Assembly (NCBI RefSeq): GCF_965227735.1
Contig: NZ_OZ245776.1
Span: 7,254,001 to 7,318,000, forward strand
Source: Larkinella sp965227735
GTDB taxonomy: Bacteria > Bacteroidota > Bacteroidia > Cytophagales > Spirosomataceae
DNA: 64,000 nucleotides
Direction: 5' to 3'
The notes beneath the pieces were generated by a model. That model was not told where the DNA came from. It made no database searches and worked only from the letters and a program-made list of their open reading frames with translations. The position numbers and the translations under genes were made by a program. Shown one piece after another: positions 25,119 to 33,970 of this stretch (the stretch's first letter is position 1; each line of letters opens with the position of its first letter).

Positions 25119-26393
25119 CTAACCCGTCGGTCCAAAATCACTTTCGGCCCACCGTTTCTGTTCGAACAGATTTCGCTGAAAAAATAGAATGATCGGGTAT
25201 ATCGCCAGCAGGGCCAGCATGATAAACAGGTTGGAATACAGGATCGGATTTTGAATCACTTTTAGCTGGAAAGTAACCCGGTTTTTCCCTTCGGACGACG
25301 GATACAGGTTGAGGTGATAGCGCCCGGACGGAATGCGTGACAAAATGGCTTCGTCGTCCTGTGCCCCTTCCTGCCAGCTTTCGCCGTATTCAACACCGTG
25401 GTAATATTCAACAATGCGCGTGAATTCGTAGGATTGGTTGGTGCTTTCGTTGATCAGACTGACCGGTAATTCAAACCAGTTGTTGTCAATATTCACCTTC
25501 AACTGAATCGCCACAGCCGCCGGGCCGTCGATGGTGAAGGAGGGCGACACGATGGGTTGTGAACGACTTCGCACCGTCGAATCCGAGTTCCACGAAAACG
25601 CCTGATTAAACAGGGTTTGCTGCGGTTTCAGGAAGTAAAAAAGCACCTGAACGGCTACGATCAACAACGCCAGCCGGGTCGTCAGCCAGATGGCAGGCTC
25701 CCATTGATCGGCCACCGGATTAGGCTGGATGGCGCCAACGCCAGTGGGTTTTGGCAAAGCGGTTTCGGTGAGTCCGAAGGCTTTCGAAATTTCTCCCGGC
25801 GTTTTGTATTCGGCTTTATAGCATTCGGTTTTCTGGCTGGTAGCCTCCCGGCTAACCAGATAAGGCGGGTGAATATACTCCGAAATGGTCAGTTTCGTAT
25901 CATCCATCACATCCCAGTAAAACTCCCCGACGGCATTCAGAATGAAGCAGTTGTAACGGTTATACAGCGCATATTCCCGGTCCTGATCCGCGACTTTCGA
26001 GCTTTTCGTTTCGGTATAGGTTTCGTCCACCGGCCGAATTACCATCCAGTGTCCCTTGAACTCGGACAGCATCTGGTGCTGACCTTCTCCGGTCATCAGG
26101 ACATATTCCATCCAGCTCTCCTCGTACTGGACTTCCCGCTTGCGCAGAGCACCCGTCACCCGAATCCATTTGCCGTCGAGGTATCCTTCGGCCCCCAGCG
26201 GCAGGGCGGGTGGTACGGGCATGGGCGGAAAAGCCGTGATAATCTCCATCGGGCCGGTGTCGCCATACTGAAAATAGGTGTAGCATTGCCCACAGCAAAA
26301 ATACGAACTCTCGGCCAGGTCATAGCCCGGAACCGGGGCCTGGCAGTGGGGGCAGTCGAACGAGGTGGGAGAAGAGGATGGATCGGTGGGCAT
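25119..26393 (-). CDS. DUF4178 protein with N-terminal zinc ribbon and two membrane helices
   Basis: A 424-aa protein. The N-terminal zinc ribbon has Cys14, Cys17, Cys34 and Cys37 (CPHC, CGQC). A DUF4178 domain follows (about 65-205; GYLDGKWIRVTGALRKREVQ, YNCFILNAVGEFYWDVMDD). A first membrane helix (about 233-255, WLTTRLALLIVAVQVLFYFL) precedes a beta-rich region of about 120 residues, presumably outside the cytoplasm, and a second helix (about 385-405). DUF4178 genes commonly sit with SpeD- and SpeE-like genes. It starts 14 bases after the SpeD-like stop. Its role is unknown; a membrane scaffold or sensor is a guess. Confidence 0.87.
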   Translation of the reverse strand: MPTDPSSSPTSFDCPHCQAPVPGYDLAESSYFCCGQCYTYFQYGDTGPMEIITAFPPMPVPPALPLGAEGYLDGKWIRVTGALRKREVQYEESWMEYVLMTGEGQHQMLSEFKGHWMVIRPVDETYTETKSSKVADQDREYALYNRYNCFILNAVGEFYWDVMDDTKLTISEYIHPPYLVSREATSQKTECYKAEYKTPGEISKAFGLTETALPKPTGVGAIQPNPVADQWEPAIWLTTRLALLIVAVQVLFYFLKPQQTLFNQAFSWNSDSTVRSRSQPIVSPSFTIDGPAAVAIQLKVNIDNNWFELPVSLINESTNQSYEFTRIVEYYHGVEYGESWQEGAQDDEAILSRIPSGRYHLNLYPSSEGKNRVTFQLKVIQNPILYSNLFIMLALLAIYPIILFFQRNLFEQKRWAESDFGPTG

Positions 26394-26407
26394 GGTTTCG
26401 GACAGCG

Positions 26408-26764
26408 TCAGCGGATGATTTCCTGTTCGTTTAAAACCGCCGTAGCCCCGAACAGACGCAGGGATTCCTTATAAAACCGTCGGACTTTCGGGCGGTTGTC
26501 GCGTAGGAAATTGGACAGGAAAACGTCGAATGTCGCCAGCCCGTTTTCGGGCCAGGTGTGAATCGACACGTGCGATTCGGTCAGGCAGAGAACCGCCGTA
26601 AAACCGCCGTTGGGAAACGAGTGATACACCTCGCCGACCTTCGCCAGTTCCAGTTCCTGAATCAGCCTGTCGAAGCCCGCGCGACACCGCTCAACGTCCG
26701 TAAGGGCAGACAACGGGGCTTCGAAAGTCGACAGGATGTGCAGGCCGGGGCGGTAGGCATTCAT
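26408..26764 (-). CDS. SpeD-like pyruvoyl-dependent decarboxylase (S-adenosylmethionine decarboxylase family, variant active site)
   Basis: A 118-aa proenzyme of the prokaryotic AdoMet decarboxylase family. The self-cleavage site is Glu63-Ser64 in TESHVSIHTWPENG, with the processing His69 present. Aligned on the spacing of the Thermotoga enzyme (Ser63, His68, Cys83), the catalytic Cys is replaced by Ser84 (DVFLSN instead of DVFTCG), and the Ser55 position is Thr56. SpeD-family paralogs with changed substrates (arginine or ornithine decarboxylases) are known, so AdoMet may not be the substrate. ATG at 26764 is preferred over TTG at 26773. It starts 22 bases after the TPR gene. Confidence 0.88.
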   Translation of the reverse strand: MNAYRPGLHILSTFEAPLSALTDVERCRAGFDRLIQELELAKVGEVYHSFPNGGFTAVLCLTESHVSIHTWPENGLATFDVFLSNFLRDNRPKVRRFYKESLRLFGATAVLNEQEIIR

Positions 26765-26785
26765 GGCCCGCAAGATAGAATTTTG

Positions 26786-28480
26786 TTATTTCTTTTTGGA
26801 AAAATTTTGCGCTAAAAATACCGCATCAGCTTTCGACCAGCCTTGCCGGGCCAGTTGGCGTTCACGCTCGGCGGTGGCTTTGTCGCCTTTCAGTTCCGCC
26901 ACGCGGGCGAGGGCAAAATGGGTTCCCGGATAATACGGATCGTGTTCAGCCAGCACCTTGGTGGCTTCTTCGGCGAAATCGGTCAATTTGAGCTGGGCGG
27001 CCACCTGCGCGATCATTTCCAGTTGGAAGAGGGCTTCAATCCAGGGATCGGGTCCGGTTTGGTCGCGGGCGCTGGCCTGGAACTTGCGGATGTCGGCCAG
27101 TCCTTTTTCCCGGGCTGCGGGGTCGTGCAGGGCAATTAGGGAGGAAAGGAACTTCGGATGCGGATCGAGCCAGGCATTCAGCCAGTCGGTGTGGGCGATG
27201 TTTTTGGCTTCCACCAGTTCGGTTTGAGACTGTTTCAGGGCAGCCCGCGCCGATTCGATCTGGTTCTTTTTCAGGGCGATCATCCCCAGTAAATAGTGTC
27301 CGATCACGCGTTCGCCCGGTGTTTTGCCTTTTGTCATTTCCTCGGCGATGGGCCTGGCCTCTTCGTCCCGGTTTTGCGTGATCAGCAGGGTTGGGTAGCC
27401 CATTTTGTTGTAAAACGTCCGCTCCAGGTTGATCGGGCGTTTGATCTCAAACCGCTCCTTCACCAGTTGTTCCGCTTCCTGAATCCGGCCCTGATACTGG
27501 TAGCAGAGTGCCAGCAACGAGATGTTGTGAATATGGTGCCAGTCGTACATCGGGTCGTATTTCTCGCTGGTGTACAGTCCGCGTTCGATGGCGTCCGTCT
27601 GTTTCATTTCCGCGATGGCACTATCCACATCCCCGGTTTTCATCAGGTCGTGGGCATACATGTGAAGCGCGTGGGCCAGATTCGGTGCCAGCCGGGCGTA
27701 GGCTTTGCCGTGTTTCAGGGCTTCGGTATAATCGCCCATGCCTTCGTAAGCGTGAATCAGATAGTGGTGGGCCGCCGGATGTTCGGGCGCAAACTGAAGG
27801 ATTTTCTCGTAAATGGCGATGCTGCCCGTCGATGACCCCTGACCGCGGCCGGTGGCGAATTTTTCGTAGGAGTTGCCGGACAGCAGCCACAGTTCCGGAT
27901 CGGTCGGGAAGCGCTTGACGGCCCCGTTGACTTTCGTCCGGTACTCGTTCAGTAGTTTTTGATTGCTCAGGGAATCGACAGCTTTCAACTGCGCAAACCG
28001 CAGATCGATGTGGGCTTTTTCGCGTTCCGTTGCAAATTTTGAAAACGATTTGGCGGTTTCGGCGGCTTTCAAAGCGGCCTGGTTGTCTTCCAGTTGGATA
28101 TACAGACGGCTCAGGCCGACATGCGCCATCACGAACGTCGAATCGAATTTCAAGGCTTCGTGAAACGACCGGGCGGCTTCCACCAGGGCATACCCGTGCA
28201 GATACGCCATACCCTGTTCAAAATACGCCTGTGCCTTCGGGTTTTTGGTGGAGGTCGGCGTGGCGAATTGCCCGACATTCGGACGCAACGCCACGGATTG
28301 TTGCAGCAGCGAATTGGGAATCCCGCCGATGTTCGCCATGCCGCAAATGGGGGCATAGGGAACTTCGGAAACCGCCCGCGTTTGCGCCAGTACGGGCGAC
28401 TTTTGGGTTTGGGAATATTCACCCACCACCAGCGCGATCAGCAGGAGCGGGAGGAAGGTGTAGGTATGGAGTCGTTTCAT
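26786..28480 (-). CDS. Exported TPR-repeat protein
   Basis: A 564-aa protein with an N-terminal hydrophobic signal (MKRLHTYTFLPLLLIALVVG) and many tetratricopeptide units, for example PKAQAYFEQGMAYLHGYALV and APEHPAAHHYLIHAYEGMGD. It is probably periplasmic and acts in protein contacts. It is first in the co-oriented set leading into the SpeD-like gene. Either it is the first cistron of the polyamine unit or a neighbour sharing the transcript; the 22-base gap favours cotranscription. Confidence 0.8.
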   Translation of the reverse strand: MKRLHTYTFLPLLLIALVVGEYSQTQKSPVLAQTRAVSEVPYAPICGMANIGGIPNSLLQQSVALRPNVGQFATPTSTKNPKAQAYFEQGMAYLHGYALVEAARSFHEALKFDSTFVMAHVGLSRLYIQLEDNQAALKAAETAKSFSKFATEREKAHIDLRFAQLKAVDSLSNQKLLNEYRTKVNGAVKRFPTDPELWLLSGNSYEKFATGRGQGSSTGSIAIYEKILQFAPEHPAAHHYLIHAYEGMGDYTEALKHGKAYARLAPNLAHALHMYAHDLMKTGDVDSAIAEMKQTDAIERGLYTSEKYDPMYDWHHIHNISLLALCYQYQGRIQEAEQLVKERFEIKRPINLERTFYNKMGYPTLLITQNRDEEARPIAEEMTKGKTPGERVIGHYLLGMIALKKNQIESARAALKQSQTELVEAKNIAHTDWLNAWLDPHPKFLSSLIALHDPAAREKGLADIRKFQASARDQTGPDPWIEALFQLEMIAQVAAQLKLTDFAEEATKVLAEHDPYYPGTHFALARVAELKGDKATAERERQLARQGWSKADAVFLAQNFSKKK

Positions 28481-28661
28481 GAGCGTGTTGGCGGATCGGA
28501 CGGGCGTTTTGTGGTCGGTTAAAAAAGCGTGTATACGTCCGGGGTGTCCGTAAAAATAGCAATTTATTGGTTGAGATGTTAACCGTTTACGAAAAGGAAA
28601 GCAAGGTCTGCCCCAACTTTTGCGCGTCGGAACGGTTTAGTAGAAAACCAGATTACACCGT

Positions 28662-28931
28662 ATGGAAAAGATGTTTGTAGTTCGCATTGTTGCTGTCGAT
28701 GAGCGGGGCGTTGAGACGCCCACCACAATACCGATGAAATTCGACACGTCGCCCGAGGTCACGTTGATTGAACAGGACTTGGATGCGCAATATCCGCACC
28801 TGAAACACCGGGTGGTTGAAATTGACGAATTAAAAACCCCGGAGCAAGTCGAAGATTGGCAGCATTCGTATCTGGGGCCGGTGCTGGGGTCAGAACATAC
28901 TCCGCTGGAGGAAGAGAAGGAAACTAACTAG
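28662..28931 (+). CDS. Small acidic hypothetical protein
   Basis: An 89-aa acidic soluble protein (MEKMFVVRIVAVDERGVETP; C-terminus EEEKETN). No motif, signal or membrane helix is seen. It is divergent from the TPR gene and convergent with alaS. Its TAG stop (28929-28931) is the first three bases of the long inverted repeat that follows. The family is not recognised. Confidence 0.6.
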   Translation: MEKMFVVRIVAVDERGVETPTTIPMKFDTSPEVTLIEQDLDAQYPHLKHRVVEIDELKTPEQVEDWQHSYLGPVLGSEHTPLEEEKETN

Positions 28932-29056
28932 GTTTACGGTATTGGGTTTACCGTTTTCGGTGGCTGACGCATTCTACATTCGTTATTCGCTATTCAATAT
29001 TCGTGATTTTTGAATGCGTCAGCCACCGAAAACGGTAAACCCAATACCGTAAACTA
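28929..29056. repeat. Family B long inverted repeat containing both convergent stop codons
   Basis: The arms are about 45 bases, complementary apart from one bulged G. The left arm starts TAGGTTTACGGTATTGGG and ends GGTGGCTGACGCATTC. The right arm mirrors it and ends ACCGTAAACTA. The TAG of the 28662-28931 gene and, on the other strand, the TAG of alaS (29054-29056) are the tips of the arms. The loop is AT-rich and contains ATTC repeated several times. The same core words occur at 32141-32248. Confidence 0.88.
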
Positions 29057-31708
29057 TTTCAGCAACTCCCGCCCTTTCGCCAGCGCCCGGTCGAGGCCGG
29101 TGGCATCGGTGCCGCCAGCGGTGGCGAAAAACGGCTGACCTCCGCCACCCCCGCGGATTTCTTTCGCCAGTTCTTTCACCAGCGTACCGGCGTGGAGGTT
29201 TTGGGTTTTGATCAGGTCATCGGGCAGCATCACGGCCAGTTGCGGTTTTCCGTTGACATCAGCCCCCAGCACCAGGGCGAGGTTATCCAGCTTCGCTTTC
29301 AGGTCATAGGCCAGTTGCTTCAGCGCATCCGCCGATGGAACCTCGATGCGTTCCACAATGACAAAATGCCCGTTGGCCGCATACACTTTCGTCAGCAGAT
29401 CCGCTTTCACTTTCTGGAGCTTCTCGGCTTCCAGCACCTCAATTTTTTTCTGCAACTGATGGCGTTCATCCATCAGGTTTTGAACGGCTTTCAGCACATC
29501 TTTCGGGGCTTTCAGGAGTTCTTTCAACTGGTCCAGTGTTGCTTGCTGCTCGTTCAGAAGGGAGAGGGCTTTTTCGGCGGTCACGGCTTCGATGCGTCGG
29601 ATACCCGTCGAAACAGAGCCTTCGGAGGTAAACTTGAAGAGGCCGATTTGCCCCGTTGCCGGCACGTGCGTTCCGCCACAAAGTTCGACCGAATAATTCG
29701 GGTCGAAGGTAATGACGCGCACGAAGTCGCCGTATTTTTCGCCGAACAACGCCATCGCGCCGAGGCTTCGGGCTTCGTCGATGGGAACGTTGCGCCGTTC
29801 GTTCAACGGAATGTTTTCACGGATTTTTTCATTGACAATCCGCTCCACCTTTGCCAGTTCGTCGTCCGTCACTTTGGCAAAATGGGAGAAGTCAAACCGC
29901 AAGGCATCCGGCCCGACGTACGAGCCTTTCTGCCCGACGTGTTTGCCCAATACTTCGCGTAATGCAGCGTGCAGCAGGTGGGTAGCCGAGTGGTTGTCCT
30001 CGATGGCAATGCGACGACCGGTATCGATTTTAGCCAGTACGGCGGTATGATGATCCAGCACTTCTTCCAGATTTTTGTCGTTGGAAATGTGGATGATCAG
30101 GTCGTTTTCTTTTTTCGTATCGGCAATGCGGATCAATACGGTTTCGTCGCCCACGCGCAGTTCGAGGCTGCCCGTATCACCAATCTGACCGCCGGATTCG
30201 GCGTAGAACGGCGTTCGGTCCAGCACGATCTGGTATTGTGTGCCTTGTTTGTTTTGAACCTTCCGGTATTTGGCAATTCGGGCTTCAGCTTCGGTCTGGT
30301 CGTAACCCACAAACTCAACGCCGTCGATGTCGGTGAGTTCCGTCCAGTCGCCGGTTGCTGAGGTCGCATCCTTGCGCGAACGTTCTTTCTGTTGTTGCAG
30401 GGCTTTCTGAAAACCGGCTTCATCAATGGAAAGCCCTTTTTCACGGGCGATCAATGCGGTTAGATCGGAGGGGAAACCGAATGTGTCGTTGAGCTCAAAA
30501 ACCGTCTCACCGTCAATCACTTGACCATCGGACTGCGCCAGATCGGAGGTGATTTTATCGAGTAGTTTCAAACCATTTTCCAGCGTCCGCAGAAAAGCCG
30601 CTTCTTCTTCCCGAATCACGGTTGCCACAAAATCACGCTGCGCATTCAGTTCCGGGAAAACGTCGGCAAACTGCATCGCCAAAGTGGGCACGAGTTTGGT
30701 TAGAAACGGTTCGGTAAAACCGAGGTACGAATACCCGTAGCGAACGGCCCGGCGCAAAATCCGGCGGATGACGTAGCCCGCCCGCGCGTTCGACGGCACC
30801 AGACCGTCGGCGATGGCGAACGAAACCGCCCGGATGTGATCGGCAATCACGCGCATGGCCACGTCCGGATAATCACGCTGCGAACCTTTGTAGGAAATGC
30901 CCGACAGTTCTTCGATGACCTGAATGGTGTGCGTAAACACATCCGTGTCGTAATTCGACAGTTTGCCCTGAATCGCCATGCAAAGCCGCTCGAAACCCAT
31001 GCCGGTGTCGACGTGCCGCGCGGGCAGCGGGTCGAGCGAACCGTCGGCTTTGCGGTTGAACTGCATGAAAACGAGGTTCCAGATCTCCACCACTTGCGGG
31101 TGATCGGCGTTCACGAGTTCCTTGCCGGGCTTCAGTTCAACTTCCGACTGGGGCCGCAGATCGACGTGGATTTCGGAGCAGGGACCACACGGCCCCGTAT
31201 CACCCATTTCCCAGAAATTATCTTTTTTATTGCCGAGAATGATGCGGTCTTCGCCCACAATCGGTTTCCACAAATCCCAGGCTTCCTGATCGAAGGGGAC
31301 GTTGTCTTTGGCATCGCCCTCAAAAACAGACACATAGAGCCGGTCTTTCGGCAGCTTGTAGACCTCCGTCAGCAGTTCCCACGCCCAGGTAATGGCTTCT
31401 TTCTTGAAATAATCACCAAACGACCAGTTGCCGAGCATCTCGAACATGGTGTGGTGGTAGGTATCGAAACCGACGTCTTCAAGGTCATTGTGCTTGCCCG
31501 AAACCCGCAGGCATTTTTGCGTATCGGCCACGCGTTTGGCGGGTGGTGTTCCGTTGCCCAGAAAAAAATCCTTAAATTGAGCCATGCCCGAGTTGTTGAA
31601 CATCAGCGTCGGGTCGTTTTTGGCCACCAGGGGTGCCGACTGAACAATCAGGTGGTTTTTACTCTGGAAAAAGTCTAAAAAATGCTGGCGAATTTCGGAA
31701 GAAGTCAT
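29054..31708 (-). CDS. alaS: Alanyl-tRNA synthetase
   Basis: An 884-aa class II aminoacyl-tRNA synthetase of usual length. The catalytic domain begins MTSSEIRQHFLDFFQSKNH and includes FNNSGMAQFKDFFLG and GMGFERLCM. The editing domain shows the zinc motifs HSATHLLHAAL and CGGTHVPATG. A C-terminal DHHA1-like domain ends GGGGGQPFFATAGG. It charges tRNA-Ala in the cytoplasm. It is divergent from the merR-like gene with about 105 bases between. Confidence 0.98.
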   Translation of the reverse strand: MTSSEIRQHFLDFFQSKNHLIVQSAPLVAKNDPTLMFNNSGMAQFKDFFLGNGTPPAKRVADTQKCLRVSGKHNDLEDVGFDTYHHTMFEMLGNWSFGDYFKKEAITWAWELLTEVYKLPKDRLYVSVFEGDAKDNVPFDQEAWDLWKPIVGEDRIILGNKKDNFWEMGDTGPCGPCSEIHVDLRPQSEVELKPGKELVNADHPQVVEIWNLVFMQFNRKADGSLDPLPARHVDTGMGFERLCMAIQGKLSNYDTDVFTHTIQVIEELSGISYKGSQRDYPDVAMRVIADHIRAVSFAIADGLVPSNARAGYVIRRILRRAVRYGYSYLGFTEPFLTKLVPTLAMQFADVFPELNAQRDFVATVIREEEAAFLRTLENGLKLLDKITSDLAQSDGQVIDGETVFELNDTFGFPSDLTALIAREKGLSIDEAGFQKALQQQKERSRKDATSATGDWTELTDIDGVEFVGYDQTEAEARIAKYRKVQNKQGTQYQIVLDRTPFYAESGGQIGDTGSLELRVGDETVLIRIADTKKENDLIIHISNDKNLEEVLDHHTAVLAKIDTGRRIAIEDNHSATHLLHAALREVLGKHVGQKGSYVGPDALRFDFSHFAKVTDDELAKVERIVNEKIRENIPLNERRNVPIDEARSLGAMALFGEKYGDFVRVITFDPNYSVELCGGTHVPATGQIGLFKFTSEGSVSTGIRRIEAVTAEKALSLLNEQQATLDQLKELLKAPKDVLKAVQNLMDERHQLQKKIEVLEAEKLQKVKADLLTKVYAANGHFVIVERIEVPSADALKQLAYDLKAKLDNLALVLGADVNGKPQLAVMLPDDLIKTQNLHAGTLVKELAKEIRGGGGGQPFFATAGGTDATGLDRALAKGRELLK

Positions 31709-31813
31709 GGTACTTGGTGGTCAGTCATCACGCCTGTGATGGCTACGGATTGAAATGTTTTGCAAATTTACGGAAAACTTGTGTTTCTTCCGGTTTGAAC
31801 GGAAGTTTGTTCT

Positions 31814-32143
31814 ATGGAGGAGTTAACAAAACGGTATTACGGCATTCGCGAGGTGGCCGACATGCTGGGGGTGAACATATCGAAATTGCGGTTTTACGAG
31901 AAAGAGTTTCCTACGCTCAAGCCCCGTAAAAACCGCGCCGGTGACCGGATTTATACCAAAGATGACATCGTGCACCTTCGGGAAATTCTGGAATTGGTGG
32001 AAGAAAAAAAACTGACGCTGGAAGGGGCGAGGCAACACCTCAAAGCCCGCTCCTCGCGTCAGACTGAAATTAAACAGATGATCGGCCGGTTGCAGGAAAT
32101 CCGCAAATTCCTGGTCGAAACCCGGAGTCAGTTGGAAGGATAG
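31814..32143 (+). CDS. MerR family transcriptional regulator
   Basis: A 109-aa DNA-binding protein with an N-terminal MerR winged helix (YYGIREVADMLGVNISKLRFYEKEF with RAGDRIYTKDDI) and a helical dimerisation tail (about 80-109). It lacks an effector domain, like the short MerR regulators common in Bacteroidota. The target is unknown; the divergent alaS promoter is the nearest candidate. Its stop codon (TAG, 32141-32143) opens the inverted repeat that follows. Confidence 0.9.
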   Translation: MEELTKRYYGIREVADMLGVNISKLRFYEKEFPTLKPRKNRAGDRIYTKDDIVHLREILELVEEKKLTLEGARQHLKARSSRQTEIKQMIGRLQEIRKFLVETRSQLEG

Positions 32144-32248
32144 TTTACGGTTTACGGTATTCAGTTTACGGTTTACGGTGGCTGACGCGTTCCTGTGTGT
32201 GCGTCAGCCACCGTAAACTGAATACCGTAAACTGAATACCGTAAACCG
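32141..32248. repeat. Family B inverted repeat after merR-like gene
   Basis: The arms are built from the units GTTTACGGT and ATTCAGTTTACGG and end at the loop-proximal word GGTGGCTGACGC, exactly as at 28929-29056. The right arm has one extra TATTCAG-containing unit, so the arms differ by a unit indel. The loop is short (GTTCCTGTGTGT). The TAG stop of the merR-like gene is the left tip; the convergent wzi-like stop is five bases beyond the right tip. Confidence 0.86.
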
Positions 32249-32252
32249 TTCT

Positions 32253-33761
32253 TTACATCCTCCTCGACCGGTATTGGTAATAATCCCAGGTTTTTCGGAT
32301 GCCTGCGTAGACGCCGTTGCTGCGGGGGAACAAACCGCCCTGATCGGAAGCGGCTGAAACAGTCACGAGCAGACCACTCTGGTTCAGCGGAACGCCCACC
32401 TGCAGAAGGGATGAAAACTGTTCGACGGTGTTGGGGAACGGGACATCGTAGGTGCCAAAGTTTTCGCTGTACGACAGCTTAACCTGAAACGTGCCGTTAC
32501 GCCCAAACCCACCCTGCAAACCGGTGTGGAAGGCCCGAACCCGGTTGTTGCTGAAAAAACCGTACTGTGGCAGATCCGGGCGGGCCGAGGTCATCGGCGT
32601 GATGAACGGCGTTCCGATACCTTGCCCAAAATACGACCAGCCACTGCGGTACTGGCTGTGGTTGAAGTAGTTATCCCGCCCCCGCAGTTTGTCGGTGGCT
32701 TCAAAAACACTTCCTCCCTGGCTTTTAGTATAGAGCAGTTCCACGACGGCACCCGTGATGCGGAAGCCCGAGTTCGCCGGTTTCAAACTCCGAAAGCGAA
32801 TGCCGTTGAGGCCATCTTCCAGGTTCGTCCGGTAAAACAGCGAACCGTCTTCGTAAACACTCTGGCGATACAGCAGAATCGACAGTTTTTTGGTGCTGAA
32901 CTCCAGACCGACGTCGATGCTCCCCAGGTGATTGCCGATGCGGTTTTCCCGGTCGAAGCGGCTGTAATACGTCGTATCGACACCCCGGTTGTAGCCCAGA
33001 CTACTGCCTGTTACCATATACGAATACGCCTGAAAATTGGAGGGAAACCGGCCTTCCTTGATCAGCCCATCGGAAAGCTCGCTGGTGGTGCCGCCCCACT
33101 CGGCCTGGTGGTTGAAACCGGCGTAGAGTTTGATAGGCCATTTTGCCTTGCCAATCCGGGCATACAGGGCTTTCTGGTGAAGATAGGCCCGACTAACAAA
33201 ACTTTTCTGCTCGAACCAGCCATGCGCATAAAAACCTCGAACCGACAGAATGCCGCCCGTAAAAGGAATAGGGGTATACTGCGAAAGGCCAATCTGAATT
33301 TTCGGCAGGGGAAGGGCATTGCCCGACCAACTGAAAGACCCCGAACTCAGGGTTGAATCCACCAGACCGACCACTTCCCGACGCCGTCCGGCTACCAGTT
33401 CGAAGGCCCCCGCGCGAATTTTTCCGTAGAGTTCCGGAATGATCAGGGTGGTTTTTGAACCCGCTGCCGTATTGCCCACCAGTTCGACACCGTAGCCAAA
33501 GCCAAAAAAATCTCGTTTTTTTTGTGGCGTGTTGTCATCGATGGCGTAAAACCGGGAATCCCAGCGAAGCCCGGTTCGCACGCTGGCATACGGCAAATCC
33601 GTTGGTACCGTGCCGTACTGGTTCGAGCGTAGCCAGAAGGGCGTCTGTTTTGAGTTTCCGTAAAAACCGCCCACTTCTGCAAAAAGCTGAATGGGTTTTC
33701 GCTCAATCCTGGATTGACAAAATCCGATCAATGGGCAGAAGACCAGTATTAGAAATCTCAT
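32253..33761 (-). CDS. Capsule assembly Wzi family outer membrane protein (copy 1)
   Basis: A 502-aa outer-membrane beta-barrel protein with a signal peptide (MRFLILVFCPLIGFCQS). Bacteroidota Wzi-type features are GGFYGNSKQTPFWLRSNQYG near residue 32, FELVAGRRREVVGL near 115, and YFNHSQYRSGWSYFGQGIGT near 370. Wzi anchors capsule or extracellular polysaccharide at the cell surface. A paralog lies at 41050-42522. The start overlaps the stop of the small membrane protein upstream by four bases. Confidence 0.88.
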   Translation of the reverse strand: MRFLILVFCPLIGFCQSRIERKPIQLFAEVGGFYGNSKQTPFWLRSNQYGTVPTDLPYASVRTGLRWDSRFYAIDDNTPQKKRDFFGFGYGVELVGNTAAGSKTTLIIPELYGKIRAGAFELVAGRRREVVGLVDSTLSSGSFSWSGNALPLPKIQIGLSQYTPIPFTGGILSVRGFYAHGWFEQKSFVSRAYLHQKALYARIGKAKWPIKLYAGFNHQAEWGGTTSELSDGLIKEGRFPSNFQAYSYMVTGSSLGYNRGVDTTYYSRFDRENRIGNHLGSIDVGLEFSTKKLSILLYRQSVYEDGSLFYRTNLEDGLNGIRFRSLKPANSGFRITGAVVELLYTKSQGGSVFEATDKLRGRDNYFNHSQYRSGWSYFGQGIGTPFITPMTSARPDLPQYGFFSNNRVRAFHTGLQGGFGRNGTFQVKLSYSENFGTYDVPFPNTVEQFSSLLQVGVPLNQSGLLVTVSAASDQGGLFPRSNGVYAGIRKTWDYYQYRSRRM

Positions 33762-33970
33762 TTGTTCCTGACCGGTACGAAAGTGCCGCCTAAGTAGTAC
33801 ATCACGTAAAAACCGATGCCCGCAAACCCCACAGAAATAGAACTTTCACGGGTCAGTTTATACGCCATGAAGGCGCTTCCGAGGGCTAGTGATCCGCTGA
33901 TCAGAATCAGCAGAACCTGCAAACACCAGGAAAAGAAGGAGCGTTTTTCAATATTCATTTTGGGTGCCAT
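33758..33970 (-). CDS. Small two-helix membrane protein, coupled to wzi-like gene
   Basis: A 70-aa protein with two hydrophobic segments (WCLQVLLILISGSLALGSAF and ISVGFAGIGFYVMYYLGGTF). Its stop overlaps the Wzi-like start by four bases, so translation is probably coupled. It may assist polysaccharide export or Wzi insertion; this is a guess. No family is recognised. An ATG at residue 5 is an alternative start. Confidence 0.65.
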   Translation of the reverse strand: MAPKMNIEKRSFFSWCLQVLLILISGSLALGSAFMAYKLTRESSISVGFAGIGFYVMYYLGGTFVPVRNK

